NCBI GenBank assembly: GCA_948560485.1
Contig: CAOXUF010000027.1
Coordinates: forward strand, 1-8,148
DNA: 8,148 nucleotides
Direction of reading: 5' to 3'
From: an uncultured Eubacterium sp.
GTDB lineage: Bacteria; Bacillota_A; Clostridia; Lachnospirales; Lachnospiraceae
Shown one piece after another: positions 1-5,638 of the stretch; the first letter of the stretch is position 1, and each line of letters opens with the position of its first letter. The notes below the pieces were generated by a model that was not told the origin of the DNA, did not search any database, and saw nothing but the letters and a program-made list of their open reading frames with translations. Made by a program: the position numbers and the translations under genes.

Positions 1-448
1 CATTTGGCCGCTTACATAACTTCATATGTTCCTCTGGATCAATATGCTTTATGTCTAGCATGACCAAATCTGTGGATTCTAACAATCTATCTACTTTCTT
101 TAGGTACTCTTCATTATCAGGCTGAAATGTTGTTCCTGATGTATCTAAACAAGTATGAATTTTTCTTTTCTTACACTCTTCAAACAGTTCTGTCAAAAAA
201 TCTATCTGAACCATCGGCTCACCACCGGTACAAGTAATTCCACCAGTTTCATAAAACGGCCGTTTCTTTTCAAACTCCTTTAAAAGATCATCTACTGTCA
301 TCTCCTGACCACCGGCCATTTCCCATGTATCCGGATTATGACAATATGCACATCTCATAGGACATCCTTTAAAGAAAACAACAAATCTTACTCCTGGTCC
401 GTCTACTGTACCACAGCTTTCAAGTGAATGAATAATACCTGTTTTCAT
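1..448 (-). CDS. pflA: Pyruvate formate-lyase activating enzyme, N-terminal 149 residues (partial, runs off left edge)
   Basis: Radical SAM enzyme that uses a [4Fe-4S] cluster and S-adenosylmethionine to place the glycyl radical on pyruvate formate-lyase; cytosolic. Seen in the translation: MKTGIIHSLESCGTVDGPG at the N-terminus, the cluster motif C29-x3-C33-x2-C36 followed by HNPDTW, the SAM-contacting TGGEP at 74-78, TCLDTSG at 99-105 and LDIKH at 131-135. All are typical of PflA. The family is about 240-250 residues long, so roughly 100 are missing beyond position 1. The start is set by AAGGAG at 458-463 (forward strand ctcctt), 9 nt before the ATG. It lies 62 nt after the pflB stop in the same direction, the usual pflB-pflA order. 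The activase looks intact as far as visible, which matters because its partner PflB lacks the domain it normally modifies. It could activate a separate glycyl-radical subunit instead. Confidence 0.96.
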   Translation of the reverse strand, partial: MKTGIIHSLESCGTVDGPGVRFVVFFKGCPMRCAYCHNPDTWEMAGGQEMTVDDLLKEFEKKRPFYETGGITCTGGEPMVQIDFLTELFEECKKRKIHTCLDTSGTTFQPDNEEYLKKVDRLLESTDLVMLDIKHIDPEEHMKLCKRPN

Positions 449-457
449 ATAAGAATA

Positions 458-513
458 CTCCTTGTATCCGATGCTCCTGCTTTCACAAGAGCATCGTTAA
501 ATTTTACTTTTTA
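458..513 (-). other. pflB-pflA intercistronic spacer with 8-bp hairpin
   Basis: Between the pflB stop and the pflA ribosome binding site there is a perfect inverted repeat, CGATGCTC (469-476) and GAGCATCG (489-496), with a 12-nt loop. In the transcript the stem lies 5 nt upstream of the pflA AAGGAG. No U-run follows it, so it is not a standard intrinsic terminator. It may set relative pflB and pflA levels through RNA processing, 3'-end protection or masking of the pflA ribosome binding site. The structure is seen directly; the role is inferred. Confidence 0.55.
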
Positions 514-2559
514 CTGTTCTGGCTTGAATCCAGGAATATCGATGTCACCAGCGATAACCTTGTCATCTTTACCAAGTGCATCAGGAATGATAGTAAATGT
601 ATTTGAAATACCATCCTGTGCATTCATGAATGGAATCTTAGATACAGATGCAAGTGATGCAACAGCACCGTTTTTATCTCTACCATGAAGTGGGTTAGCA
701 CCTGGTGCGAATGGCTCTCCTGCTTTTCTTCCGTCTGGTGTATTACCTGTAGCTCTACCATATGTTACATTTGATGTAATTGTAAGGATAGACTGTGTAG
801 GAATACCATCTCTGTATGTGTGGTTCTTTCTAAGATATCCCATAAACTTATTAACGATTTCAACGGCAATTGAATCAACTCTGTCATCATCGTTACCATA
901 TTTAGGGAATTCTCCGTCAATTTCATAATCTACAGCAAGGCCATCTTCATCTCTGATAACTTTAACCTTTGCATACTTCATAGCTGAGAATGAGTCAGCT
1001 ACGATAGAAAGTCCTGCAACACCTGTAGCAAACCATCTCTTTACATGAGCATCATGTAATGCCATCTGAATTGCTTCATAGCAGTACTTATCATGCATAT
1101 AATGAATAATATTTAATGCATTTACATATACACCTGCTAACCATTTCATCATATCATCAAATAAATCCATCACCTGATCATAATCAAGGTATTCACCTGT
1201 AAATGGTCTGTACTTAGGTCCAACCTGTTTCTTAGTCTTTTCATCAACACCACCATTGATAGCGTAAAGAAGACATTTAGCAAGGTTTGCTCTAGCTCCG
1301 AAGAACTGCATTTCTTTACCGATTCTCATAGAAGATACACAACATGCAATACCGTAGTCATCACCATGTGTTACTCTCATTAAGTCATCGTTCTCATACT
1401 GCATTGATGAGTACTCAATAGATAACTTAGCACAGTATCTCTTGAAGTTTTCCGGAAGTCTTGTTGACCAAAGAACTGTAAGGTTTGGCTCTGGAGCTGC
1501 ACCTAAGTTCTCTAATGTATGAAGATATCTATATGACATCTTTGAAACCATGTGACGTCCGTCAATACCAACACCACCGATTGACTCTGTTACCCAAACT
1601 GGGTCACCAGAGAAAATATCATTGTAATCAGGTGTTCTTGAGAATTTAACGCATCTTAACTTCATAATGAAGTGATCTACGAATTCCTGAATTTCTTCCT
1701 CTGTGAATGTTCCGTTAGCTAAATCTCTTTCAGCATAAATGTCAATAAATGTAGATGTTCTACCAAGTGACATTGCAGCACCATTCTGATCTTTAACTAC
1801 TGCTAAGTATGCAAGATATAACCACTGAATAGCTTCCTTAACATTCTCAGCTGGTCTTGAAATATCAAAACCATAGATATTTCCTAATTCTTTTAACTGC
1901 TTCAAAGCTTTAATCTGCTCTGAATATTCTTCTCTGTCACGAATAACTTCTGCTGTCATAACATCAGAAGTTGCTGCCTTCTGTGCTTCCTTATCCTCGA
2001 TAAGTCTGTCAACACCATAAAGTGCTACTCTTCTGTAGTCACCAATGATACGTCCACGTCCGTAAGCATCTGGAAGACCTGTAATAACGTGGCTTGATCT
2101 ACAAGCTCTCATTTCCGGAGTGTAAGCATCAAATACGCCGGCGTTATGTGTTTTTCTATAATTTGTGTAGAAATCTACTACTTCAGGATCTACTTCATAA
2201 CCATTGTCTGAACAAGCCTGCATAGCCATACGGATACCGCCGTTTACATGAAGTGCTCTCTTGAATGGTGCATCAGTCTGGAATCCTACGATTGTTTCTT
2301 TATCTTTGTTAAGATATCCTGGTCCATGAGCTGTAATACCTGTAACAACCTTTGTGTCCATGTCTACAACTCCGCCTCTTTCTCTTTCCAACTTCTGTAA
2401 TTCAAGTACCTGTTCCCACAAATCTGTTGTGTTCTGTGTAGGTCCTGCTAAGAAACTAGCATCACCATCATATGGTGTGTAGTTCTTCTGGATAAAATCT
2501 CTGACGTTGACTTCTTTTTCCCAAGCGCCACCATTAAATCCTGTCCATTCTTCTCTCAT
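511..2559 (-). CDS. pflB: Pyruvate formate-lyase catalytic subunit lacking the C-terminal glycyl-radical domain
   Basis: Formate C-acetyltransferase: pyruvate + CoA to acetyl-CoA + formate, the central fermentative step under anoxia; cytosolic. Residues 1-666 match PFL throughout: [18 protein letters not shown] near the N-terminus, [11 protein letters not shown] at 167-177, the catalytic pair C406-C407 in [17 protein letters not shown] at 419-428, [26 protein letters not shown] and [18 protein letters not shown]. By my alignment from memory, R168 and R423 correspond to E. coli R176 and R435. The protein then ends with a short tail ([16 protein letters not shown]) at residue 682, against about 740-760 in typical PFLs. 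The glycine-radical domain (Gly_radical, RVSGY motif) is absent and is not in another frame nearby. The start is set by AGGAGG at 2570-2575, 10 nt upstream. A nitroreductase gene lies 60 nt upstream and pflA 62 nt downstream, all codirectional. The identity is firm. The function probably needs a glycyl-radical partner in trans. Confidence 0.96.
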   Translation of the reverse strand: MREEWTGFNGGAWEKEVNVRDFIQKNYTPYDGDASFLAGPTQNTTDLWEQVLELQKLERERGGVVDMDTKVVTGITAHGPGYLNKDKETIVGFQTDAPFKRALHVNGGIRMAMQACSDNGYEVDPEVVDFYTNYRKTHNAGVFDAYTPEMRACRSSHVITGLPDAYGRGRIIGDYRRVALYGVDRLIEDKEAQKAATSDVMTAEVIRDREEYSEQIKALKQLKELGNIYGFDISRPAENVKEAIQWLYLAYLAVVKDQNGAAMSLGRTSTFIDIYAERDLANGTFTEEEIQEFVDHFIMKLRCVKFSRTPDYNDIFSGDPVWVTESIGGVGIDGRHMVSKMSYRYLHTLENLGAAPEPNLTVLWSTRLPENFKRYCAKLSIEYSSMQYENDDLMRVTHGDDYGIACCVSSMRIGKEMQFFGARANLAKCLLYAINGGVDEKTKKQVGPKYRPFTGEYLDYDQVMDLFDDMMKWLAGVYVNALNIIHYMHDKYCYEAIQMALHDAHVKRWFATGVAGLSIVADSFSAMKYAKVKVIRDEDGLAVDYEIDGEFPKYGNDDDRVDSIAVEIVNKFMGYLRKNHTYRDGIPTQSILTITSNVTYGRATGNTPDGRKAGEPFAPGANPLHGRDKNGAVASLASVSKIPFMNAQDGISNTFTIIPDALGKDDKVIAGDIDIPGFKPEQ

Positions 2560-2619
2560 CTCTTTTTTTCCTCCTAAAAATAAATGTAAAGCTTAAAATT
2601 TTATATATTTAGTGAATGA
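2560..2619 (-). other. Nitroreductase-pflB spacer, no clear promoter or terminator
   Basis: These 60 nt between the nitroreductase stop and pflB are very AT-rich. They hold the strong pflB ribosome binding site AGGAGG (2570-2575) followed by an A-run. I see no stem-loop with a U-run, so the nitroreductase transcript should read into pflB. TATA-rich stretches around 2588-2603 could serve as a -10, but no matching -35 at 16-18 nt is convincing, so an internal pflB promoter is possible but unsupported. Confidence 0.4.
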
Positions 2620-3156
2620 CTAACGAAACGTAAGCAAATCTTCAACCGGTTTCCTCTTTGGAGCTGCCGGTTCCTGAGCCGGATACCCTACAGCAATCAA
2701 AGCCATAAGTATCTGTCCTTCGGGAATATCTAAGATTTCTTCTGCCTTGTTAATGTCATACAAGCCCATTATAACTGTTCCAAGACCTTTGTCATGAGCA
2801 GCCAGACAAAATGTCTGTGCAGCAATACCATTGTCAAATGCCTGCCAGTTATCCTCTCTGACAGTAGAATAACTGCCATCTCTTTCATAACCTGAGCGCT
2901 TATCCACAATGGTAGTTGCAACCAATACCGGAGCACTGCCTATAATCCCCTGATTATGTTCAGCGCAGCATTGTTCTGCTAAAAGGCTCTTGGTTTCCGG
3001 GTCCGTTATGGCAATATAACGGGTAGTTTGAGTGTTTTTCCAAGAAGGAGCAAAAGCTGATACCTGTACCAGCTCCTCAATGGTGTCTTTAGAAACATCC
3101 TGAGGTTTAAATTCTCTGATACTTCTTCTTGTCTTTATGCATGTAACCGCATCCAT
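2620..3156 (-). CDS. Nitroreductase-family flavoprotein
   Basis: FMN-dependent NAD(P)H oxidoreductase of the nitroreductase fold, 178 residues, cytosolic and normally a dimer. Seen: the phosphate-binding RRSIREF at 10-16, the active-site segment APSWKNTQ at 37-44 common in clostridial members, DNGIAAQTFCLAA at 108-120, GLGTVIMG at 124-131, and a C-terminal GYPAQEPAAPKRKP that resembles the usual GxP-x-x-KR end. The natural substrate cannot be read from sequence; members reduce nitroaromatics, quinones, flavins or enones. Start choice: GGAGG at 3164-3168 leaves 7 nt to the ATG at 3154-3156. An ATG two codons earlier (3160-3162) would leave only 1 nt and is rejected. It is the first gene of a probable nitroreductase-pflB-pflA transcript and is divergent from the Crp/Fnr regulator, suggesting shared redox control. 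A role in flavin or oxygen handling for PFL is speculation. Confidence 0.9.
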   Translation of the reverse strand: MDAVTCIKTRRSIREFKPQDVSKDTIEELVQVSAFAPSWKNTQTTRYIAITDPETKSLLAEQCCAEHNQGIIGSAPVLVATTIVDKRSGYERDGSYSTVREDNWQAFDNGIAAQTFCLAAHDKGLGTVIMGLYDINKAEEILDIPEGQILMALIAVGYPAQEPAAPKRKPVEDLLTFR

Positions 3157-3200
3157 AAGCATACCTCCATAAAATAGTAGTTAGTTTATTTCGATAAGCT

Positions 3201-3232
3201 AAAGTGCCCTTTGCGTCAAAAAGACGCACTTT
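3201..3232 (-). promoter_or_regulatory. Leader RNA with two competing stems upstream of nitroreductase
   Basis: Two inverted repeats share bases. Stem A is TGCGTC (3212-3217) with GACGCA (3223-3228) around an A5/U5 loop. Stem B is AAAGTGC (3201-3207) with GCACTTT (3226-3232). They overlap at 3226-3228, so the full stems cannot both form. They lie in the predicted 5' leader, about 35 nt before the nitroreductase ribosome binding site. No U-run follows, so transcription termination is unlikely; a switch in RNA stability or translation, or a DNA operator, is possible. I do not recognise it as a known riboswitch class. Confidence 0.45.
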
Positions 3233-3250
3233 CACACATAAAACGTCATT

Positions 3251-3265
3251 TTCACTAACTGTGAA
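3251..3265. repeat. Short inverted repeat TTCAC-N5-GTGAA at the predicted leftward start site
   Basis: The perfect 5-bp arms TTCAC (3251-3255) and GTGAA (3261-3265) flank TAACT, right at the predicted transcription start. It overlaps the dyad at 3260-3275, so GTGAA is shared by two palindromes. It could be part of a compound operator, or a small stem at the 5' end of the transcript. Confidence 0.35.
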
Positions 3266-3275
3266 TAATATAACA
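3260..3275. promoter_or_regulatory. Imperfect dyad over the leftward -10, Rex-like or Crp/Fnr-like operator candidate
   Basis: On the minus strand the sequence is TGTTATATTATTCACA: half-sites TGTTA and TCACA separated by 6 nt. This fits the general TGTGA-N6-TCACA layout of both Rex (TTGTGAAnnnnTTCACAA; clostridial TTGTTAA variants) and Crp-type sites, with one imperfect half. It covers the -10 hexamer at 3267-3272, a position suited to repression. Rex sensing NADH/NAD+ controls fermentation genes in many Firmicutes. Which protein binds, if any, cannot be decided here. Confidence 0.4.
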
Positions 3276-3295
3276 CTTTATAAATGGTTTTGCAA
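3267..3295 (-). promoter_or_regulatory. Promoter for the nitroreductase-pflB-pflA unit
   Basis: On the minus strand, -35 TTGCAA (3290-3295), a 17-nt spacer and -10 TATATT (3267-3272), with an extended -10 TG one base before it. The predicted transcription start is about 3260, giving a leader of roughly 100 nt. This is the best sigma-A-type match upstream of the nitroreductase start. It has the same -35 and spacing as the regulator's promoter. Confidence 0.65.
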
Positions 3296-3334
3296 CGATT
3301 AACACAGAATATTTTCATGAAAAAATTAATCGTT
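3294..3334. promoter_or_regulatory. Nested palindromes upstream of the pfl-side promoter (activator-site candidate)
   Basis: An outer perfect 9-bp inverted repeat, AACGATTAA (3294-3302) and TTAATCGTT (3326-3334), encloses a 20-bp dyad at 3308-3327, AATATTTTCATGAAAAAATT, symmetric in 18 of 20 positions with a perfect 12-bp core (3312-3323). The inner dyad is centred near -57.5 relative to the predicted leftward start, close to where class I Crp/Fnr activators bind. The symmetry is seen directly; binding is inferred. Confidence 0.4.
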
Positions 3335-3437
3335 TCCACACTTTGTAAAGTATAGGAGATTTTATCCACTTTTCACTATAAAATTTGTATATTTTTTCCT
3401 TTACATTTTTTATTATAAAGATTTTATTTGTTTTTTC

Positions 3438-3453
3438 TGTTGCATTTGCAACA
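3438..3453. promoter_or_regulatory. Perfect 16-bp palindrome over the crp/fnr -35, autoregulatory operator candidate
   Basis: TGTTGCATTTGCAACA has 7-bp perfect arms around TT and covers the -35 TTGCAA (3446-3451) of the regulator's own promoter. Its size and TGT...ACA form fit a dimeric Crp/Fnr-family site. Six of the seven bases of one half-site (CGTTGCA for TGTTGCA) recur at the -35 of the leftward promoter on the minus strand (3291-3297), without the second arm. Autorepression is the simplest reading; it is inferred from position. Confidence 0.5.
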
Positions 3454-3474
3454 TGCTCTCAAATTTGTTATACT
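3446..3474 (+). promoter_or_regulatory. Promoter of the Crp/Fnr regulator gene
   Basis: -35 TTGCAA (3446-3451), a 17-nt spacer and -10 TATACT (3469-3474), with TG one base before the -10. The predicted start near 3481 gives a leader of about 33 nt containing the GGAGG at 3501-3505. A close match to a sigma-A promoter at the expected place. Confidence 0.7.
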
Positions 3475-3513
3475 TTACAATATAAGAATAATTTTAATAT
3501 GGAGGAAATTTAT

Positions 3514-4149
3514 ATGACAAGAACCCATTTGTTTCATAATATAGAAGAAACAGAGCATGATTCCATGATGCACTGTTTCAATTCGCGATTAAAAAAATAT
3601 TCATCCGGAGAAATTATCTGTTTCTATAGTGAACAGGATATGGGCATCGGCATTGTAGAGAAAGGCTCAGCATGTGTGGTTCACAGCCTGCCTAACGGTT
3701 CACGTACCATTCTTGAAAGTATGGAAGAAGGAGATATCTTCGGACAATTATTTTATTTTCATGCAACAAGGAATAATATTACAGTGGAAGCTACAAGCAA
3801 TTGTACGATTCGTTTTATTAATTATGAACATTTAATTAAGAGGTGTAAAAATGCCTGTACCCATCACAGCCAACTAGTCAGCAATGTTTTACAGATGGTG
3901 CAGGAAAAAACACAGCGTATTTGTGAGCATTTGGAAGTTTTAAGCCAGCGCTCTACACGTGAACGCCTTTTATCTTACTTTGGCATTCTGTCTGCTCAAA
4001 AAGGAAGTAACACTTTTGAATTACCTTTTACGATCAGTAATCTGGCAGATTATCTGTCCGTAGACAGAAGTGCCATGAGCCGGGAACTCGGGAAAATGAA
4101 AGATGAGGGATTAATTCAGATGGACAAAAGAAAAGTGACATTGCTCTAG
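3514..4149 (+). CDS. Crp/Fnr-family transcriptional regulator
   Basis: 211-residue DNA-binding regulator. Residues about 25-115 form the cyclic-nucleotide-type beta-roll (YSSGEIICFYSEQDMGIGIV, then GSRTILESMEEGDIFGQLFYF). Residues about 118-145 form the long dimer helix. Residues about 147-211 form a Crp-type winged helix with TISNLADYLSVDRSAMSRELGKMKDEGLI. The cAMP-binding Glu and Arg-Ser of E. coli CRP are not in place (GDIFGQLFYFHATRNN), so cAMP is unlikely. It has seven cysteines (21, 36, 54, 97, 111, 115, 137), but neither the N-terminal FNR cluster spacing nor a C-terminal Bacillus-type one. The start is set by GGAGG at 3501-3505, 8 nt before the ATG; an in-frame extension back to 3385 runs through the promoter and is rejected. 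Divergent from nitroreductase-pflB-pflA, so a likely redox, NO or oxygen-linked regulator of that unit and of itself. The signal is unknown. Confidence 0.92.
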   Translation: MTRTHLFHNIEETEHDSMMHCFNSRLKKYSSGEIICFYSEQDMGIGIVEKGSACVVHSLPNGSRTILESMEEGDIFGQLFYFHATRNNITVEATSNCTIRFINYEHLIKRCKNACTHHSQLVSNVLQMVQEKTQRICEHLEVLSQRSTRERLLSYFGILSAQKGSNTFELPFTISNLADYLSVDRSAMSRELGKMKDEGLIQMDKRKVTLL

Positions 4150-4171
4150 GCAATGTCACTTTGTTTCTTTT
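4132..4171. terminator. Bidirectional intrinsic terminator between crp/fnr and the uracil permease
   Basis: Perfect 13-bp stem, AAAGTGACATTGC (4132-4144) and GCAATGTCACTTT (4150-4162), with a 5-nt loop. On the plus strand it is followed by TTTGTTTCTTTT, and on the minus strand by a run ending TTTTCTTTTG, so it can stop both convergent genes. The 5' arm encodes the last residues of the Crp/Fnr protein and the loop includes its stop codon. Confidence 0.93.
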
Positions 4172-4178
4172 ACTATTT

Positions 4179-5576
4179 CTATTTTTCTATATCTTCATTA
4201 ATACTCTGAACTTTATCCTTATCAGGGAACAAAGCGTTAAGAATAATGCCGACTATCGCAGCTATAGCTAAACCTGATAAACTAATTGCTACAGTTCCAA
4301 CTTTAAAATTAACTGAACCGTCTATACTGTTTATCACGTCTGCTCCCATTCCTGAACTAAACTTAATTCCAAGAGCACAAACAACAATAACCGCCGCCAC
4401 AATAACATTTCTGCTCTTTGAAAAATCAACCTGTGCCTCAACCATATTACGAATACCAATAGATGCTATCATGCCATAAAGCATAAAAGAAATTCCTCCT
4501 ACAATACCAATTGGCATAGCATTTATTATTGCTGCAAATTTTGGACAGAATGAGAATAATATTGCAAGGTATGCTGCAATTCTCACTACTCTTGGATCAT
4601 ACACTCTGGAAAGTGCAAGTACACCTGTGTTCTCACCATATGTTGTGTTAGCAGGTCCGCCAAACAATGATGATAAGGATGTCGCAAGACCATCACCGAT
4701 TAATGTTCTGTGAAGCCCCGGATCATTAATATAATCCTTACCTACTGTAGCACTAATTGCACAAATATCACCGATATGTTCCATCATTGTTGCAATGGCA
4801 ATTGGAATCATTGTAGTCAGAGCTACTGTAACCTTTGCTGTATCAGCAAAATCAACACCACCAAATACTGTTCCACTCCAGTCAACCGGAAGACCAATCC
4901 ATGCCGCATCAATGATTTTCTGTGTATCCACTGGTGTAATAAAACTTAAGCCTGCTAAATTTCCTAATAATAATGCCACAATATAAGCACCAATTACACC
5001 AATCAGAATAGGAATAATCTTTGCCATTCCTTTTCCCCAGATATTAAATCCAATAACAATGCAAAGTGCTACAATAGCAAGTGGCCAACATGTAGCACAG
5101 TTATTTAATGCTGATGGTGCTAAACACAACCCAATAGCAATAATAATAGGTCCTGTTACCACTGGTGGAAAAAGTTTCATAACTTTTGAAACACCTACCA
5201 GTTTCATTACCAATGCAAGTATCAGGTACAATAAACCTGCAAATACAACACCTAAACATGCATATGGAAGCATTTCTAAGTTTCCACTTCCATCTGCATT
5301 CAATGGTGCAATTGCTAAATATCCACCAATAAACGCGAATGAAGAGCCTAAAAATGCAGGCACTTTAAATCTTGTAAGTAAGTGGAATAAAAGTGTTCCA
5401 AGTCCGGCCATAAGAAGTGTTGTCTGAACATTCAGACCTGTTAAAAGTGGAACTGTTACTGTGGCACCAAACATAGCGAACATATGCTGAAATCCAAGAA
5501 TACCCATTTTTCCATATCCCAGTTTCCTTGCATCATACACTGGTTCTCTGCCAACGTTAATTTTTTCGTTTGACAT
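4179..5576 (-). CDS. uraA: Uracil permease (nucleobase:cation symporter-2 / NAT family)
   Basis: Inner-membrane proton symporter that imports uracil; 465 residues with many hydrophobic segments, compatible with the 14-helix (7+7) UraA fold. Seen: GFQHMFAMFGATVTVPLLTGL at the first helix, FLGSSFAF at 76-83, the substrate-site helix with E266 and D270 in MMEHIGD, and GGPANTTYGENTGV with E315, the second key acid. E. coli UraA has His where D270 is; EHxGD is common in the wider family. Start choice: GGGAGG at 5585-5590 leaves 8 nt to the ATG at 5574-5576. An ATG 12 codons earlier (5612) precedes this ribosome binding site and is rejected. The gene has its own promoter (5663-5691) and shared terminator, so it looks monocistronic. 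Xanthine permeases are the main alternative, but the close likeness to UraA favours uracil. The name pyrP is also used in Firmicutes. Confidence 0.9.
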   Translation of the reverse strand: MSNEKINVGREPVYDARKLGYGKMGILGFQHMFAMFGATVTVPLLTGLNVQTTLLMAGLGTLLFHLLTRFKVPAFLGSSFAFIGGYLAIAPLNADGSGNLEMLPYACLGVVFAGLLYLILALVMKLVGVSKVMKLFPPVVTGPIIIAIGLCLAPSALNNCATCWPLAIVALCIVIGFNIWGKGMAKIIPILIGVIGAYIVALLLGNLAGLSFITPVDTQKIIDAAWIGLPVDWSGTVFGGVDFADTAKVTVALTTMIPIAIATMMEHIGDICAISATVGKDYINDPGLHRTLIGDGLATSLSSLFGGPANTTYGENTGVLALSRVYDPRVVRIAAYLAILFSFCPKFAAIINAMPIGIVGGISFMLYGMIASIGIRNMVEAQVDFSKSRNVIVAAVIVVCALGIKFSSGMGADVINSIDGSVNFKVGTVAISLSGLAIAAIVGIILNALFPDKDKVQSINEDIEK

Positions 5577-5638
5577 TGTCAAATCCTCCCTTTTCTTTTG
5601 GTTTTTTTGCAAATTCTTTTGTCAAAACTTAAATGTCA

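Larger units (their letters stand above)
3157..3513. promoter_or_regulatory. 357-nt divergent regulatory region between nitroreductase-pfl and crp/fnr
   Basis: Non-coding and strongly AT-rich. It carries a leftward promoter (3267-3295) with a leader of about 100 nt, a rightward promoter (3446-3474), at least four palindromes and a pair of alternative stems, each listed separately. A 12-nt sequence TATACTTTACAA occurs on the minus strand at 3343-3354 and on the plus strand at 3469-3480, forming a widely spaced inverted repeat; the right copy contains the regulator's -10. The central stretch 3355-3437 is mostly A/T with no feature I can name beyond possible UP-like or bendable DNA. Confidence 0.75.

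Noticed and set aside
445..510. In-frame continuation of pflB past its TAA: 21 codons (reading K V K F N D A L V K A G ...) ending in a TGA that overlaps the pflA ATG.
   Set aside because: Far too short for a glycyl-radical domain and it has no RVSGY. The VKFN resemblance to the usual VRFN after the radical glycine is four residues and could be chance. It might be a deletion scar, but readthrough is not supported.
428..688. Plus-strand open frames opposite pflB and pflA, and similar frames opposite uraA (4246-5427), trmL, the aminotransferase and lrp.
   Set aside because: They lie antisense to strongly conserved genes, lack ribosome binding sites and show no recognisable domains; they are reading-frame shadows.
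2560..2619. Separate pflB promoter in the nitroreductase-pflB spacer.
   Set aside because: TATA-like strings are present but no acceptable -35 at the right spacing; AT-richness alone explains them.
3157..3162. ATG at 3160-3162 as nitroreductase start (MLMDA...).
   Set aside because: It lies only 1 nt from the GGAGG; the next in-frame ATG at 3154-3156 has proper 7-nt spacing.
3385..3513. 43-residue N-terminal extension of the Crp/Fnr frame, hydrophobic and starting MYIFSFTFF.
   Set aside because: It translates through the -35/-10 promoter and operator palindrome, has no ribosome binding site, and the ATG at 3514 has GGAGG at 8 nt. The hydrophobicity is a product of T-rich DNA.
3514..4149. 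Identification of the regulator as a true FNR with a [4Fe-4S] oxygen-sensing cluster.
   Set aside because: The cysteine spacing does not match known FNR cluster ligands; kept as a generic Crp/Fnr regulator.
5577..5612. ATG at 5610-5612 as uracil permease start, adding 12 charged residues.
   Set aside because: It lies upstream of the clear GGGAGG at 5585-5590, which serves the ATG at 5574-5576; homologues start near the latter.
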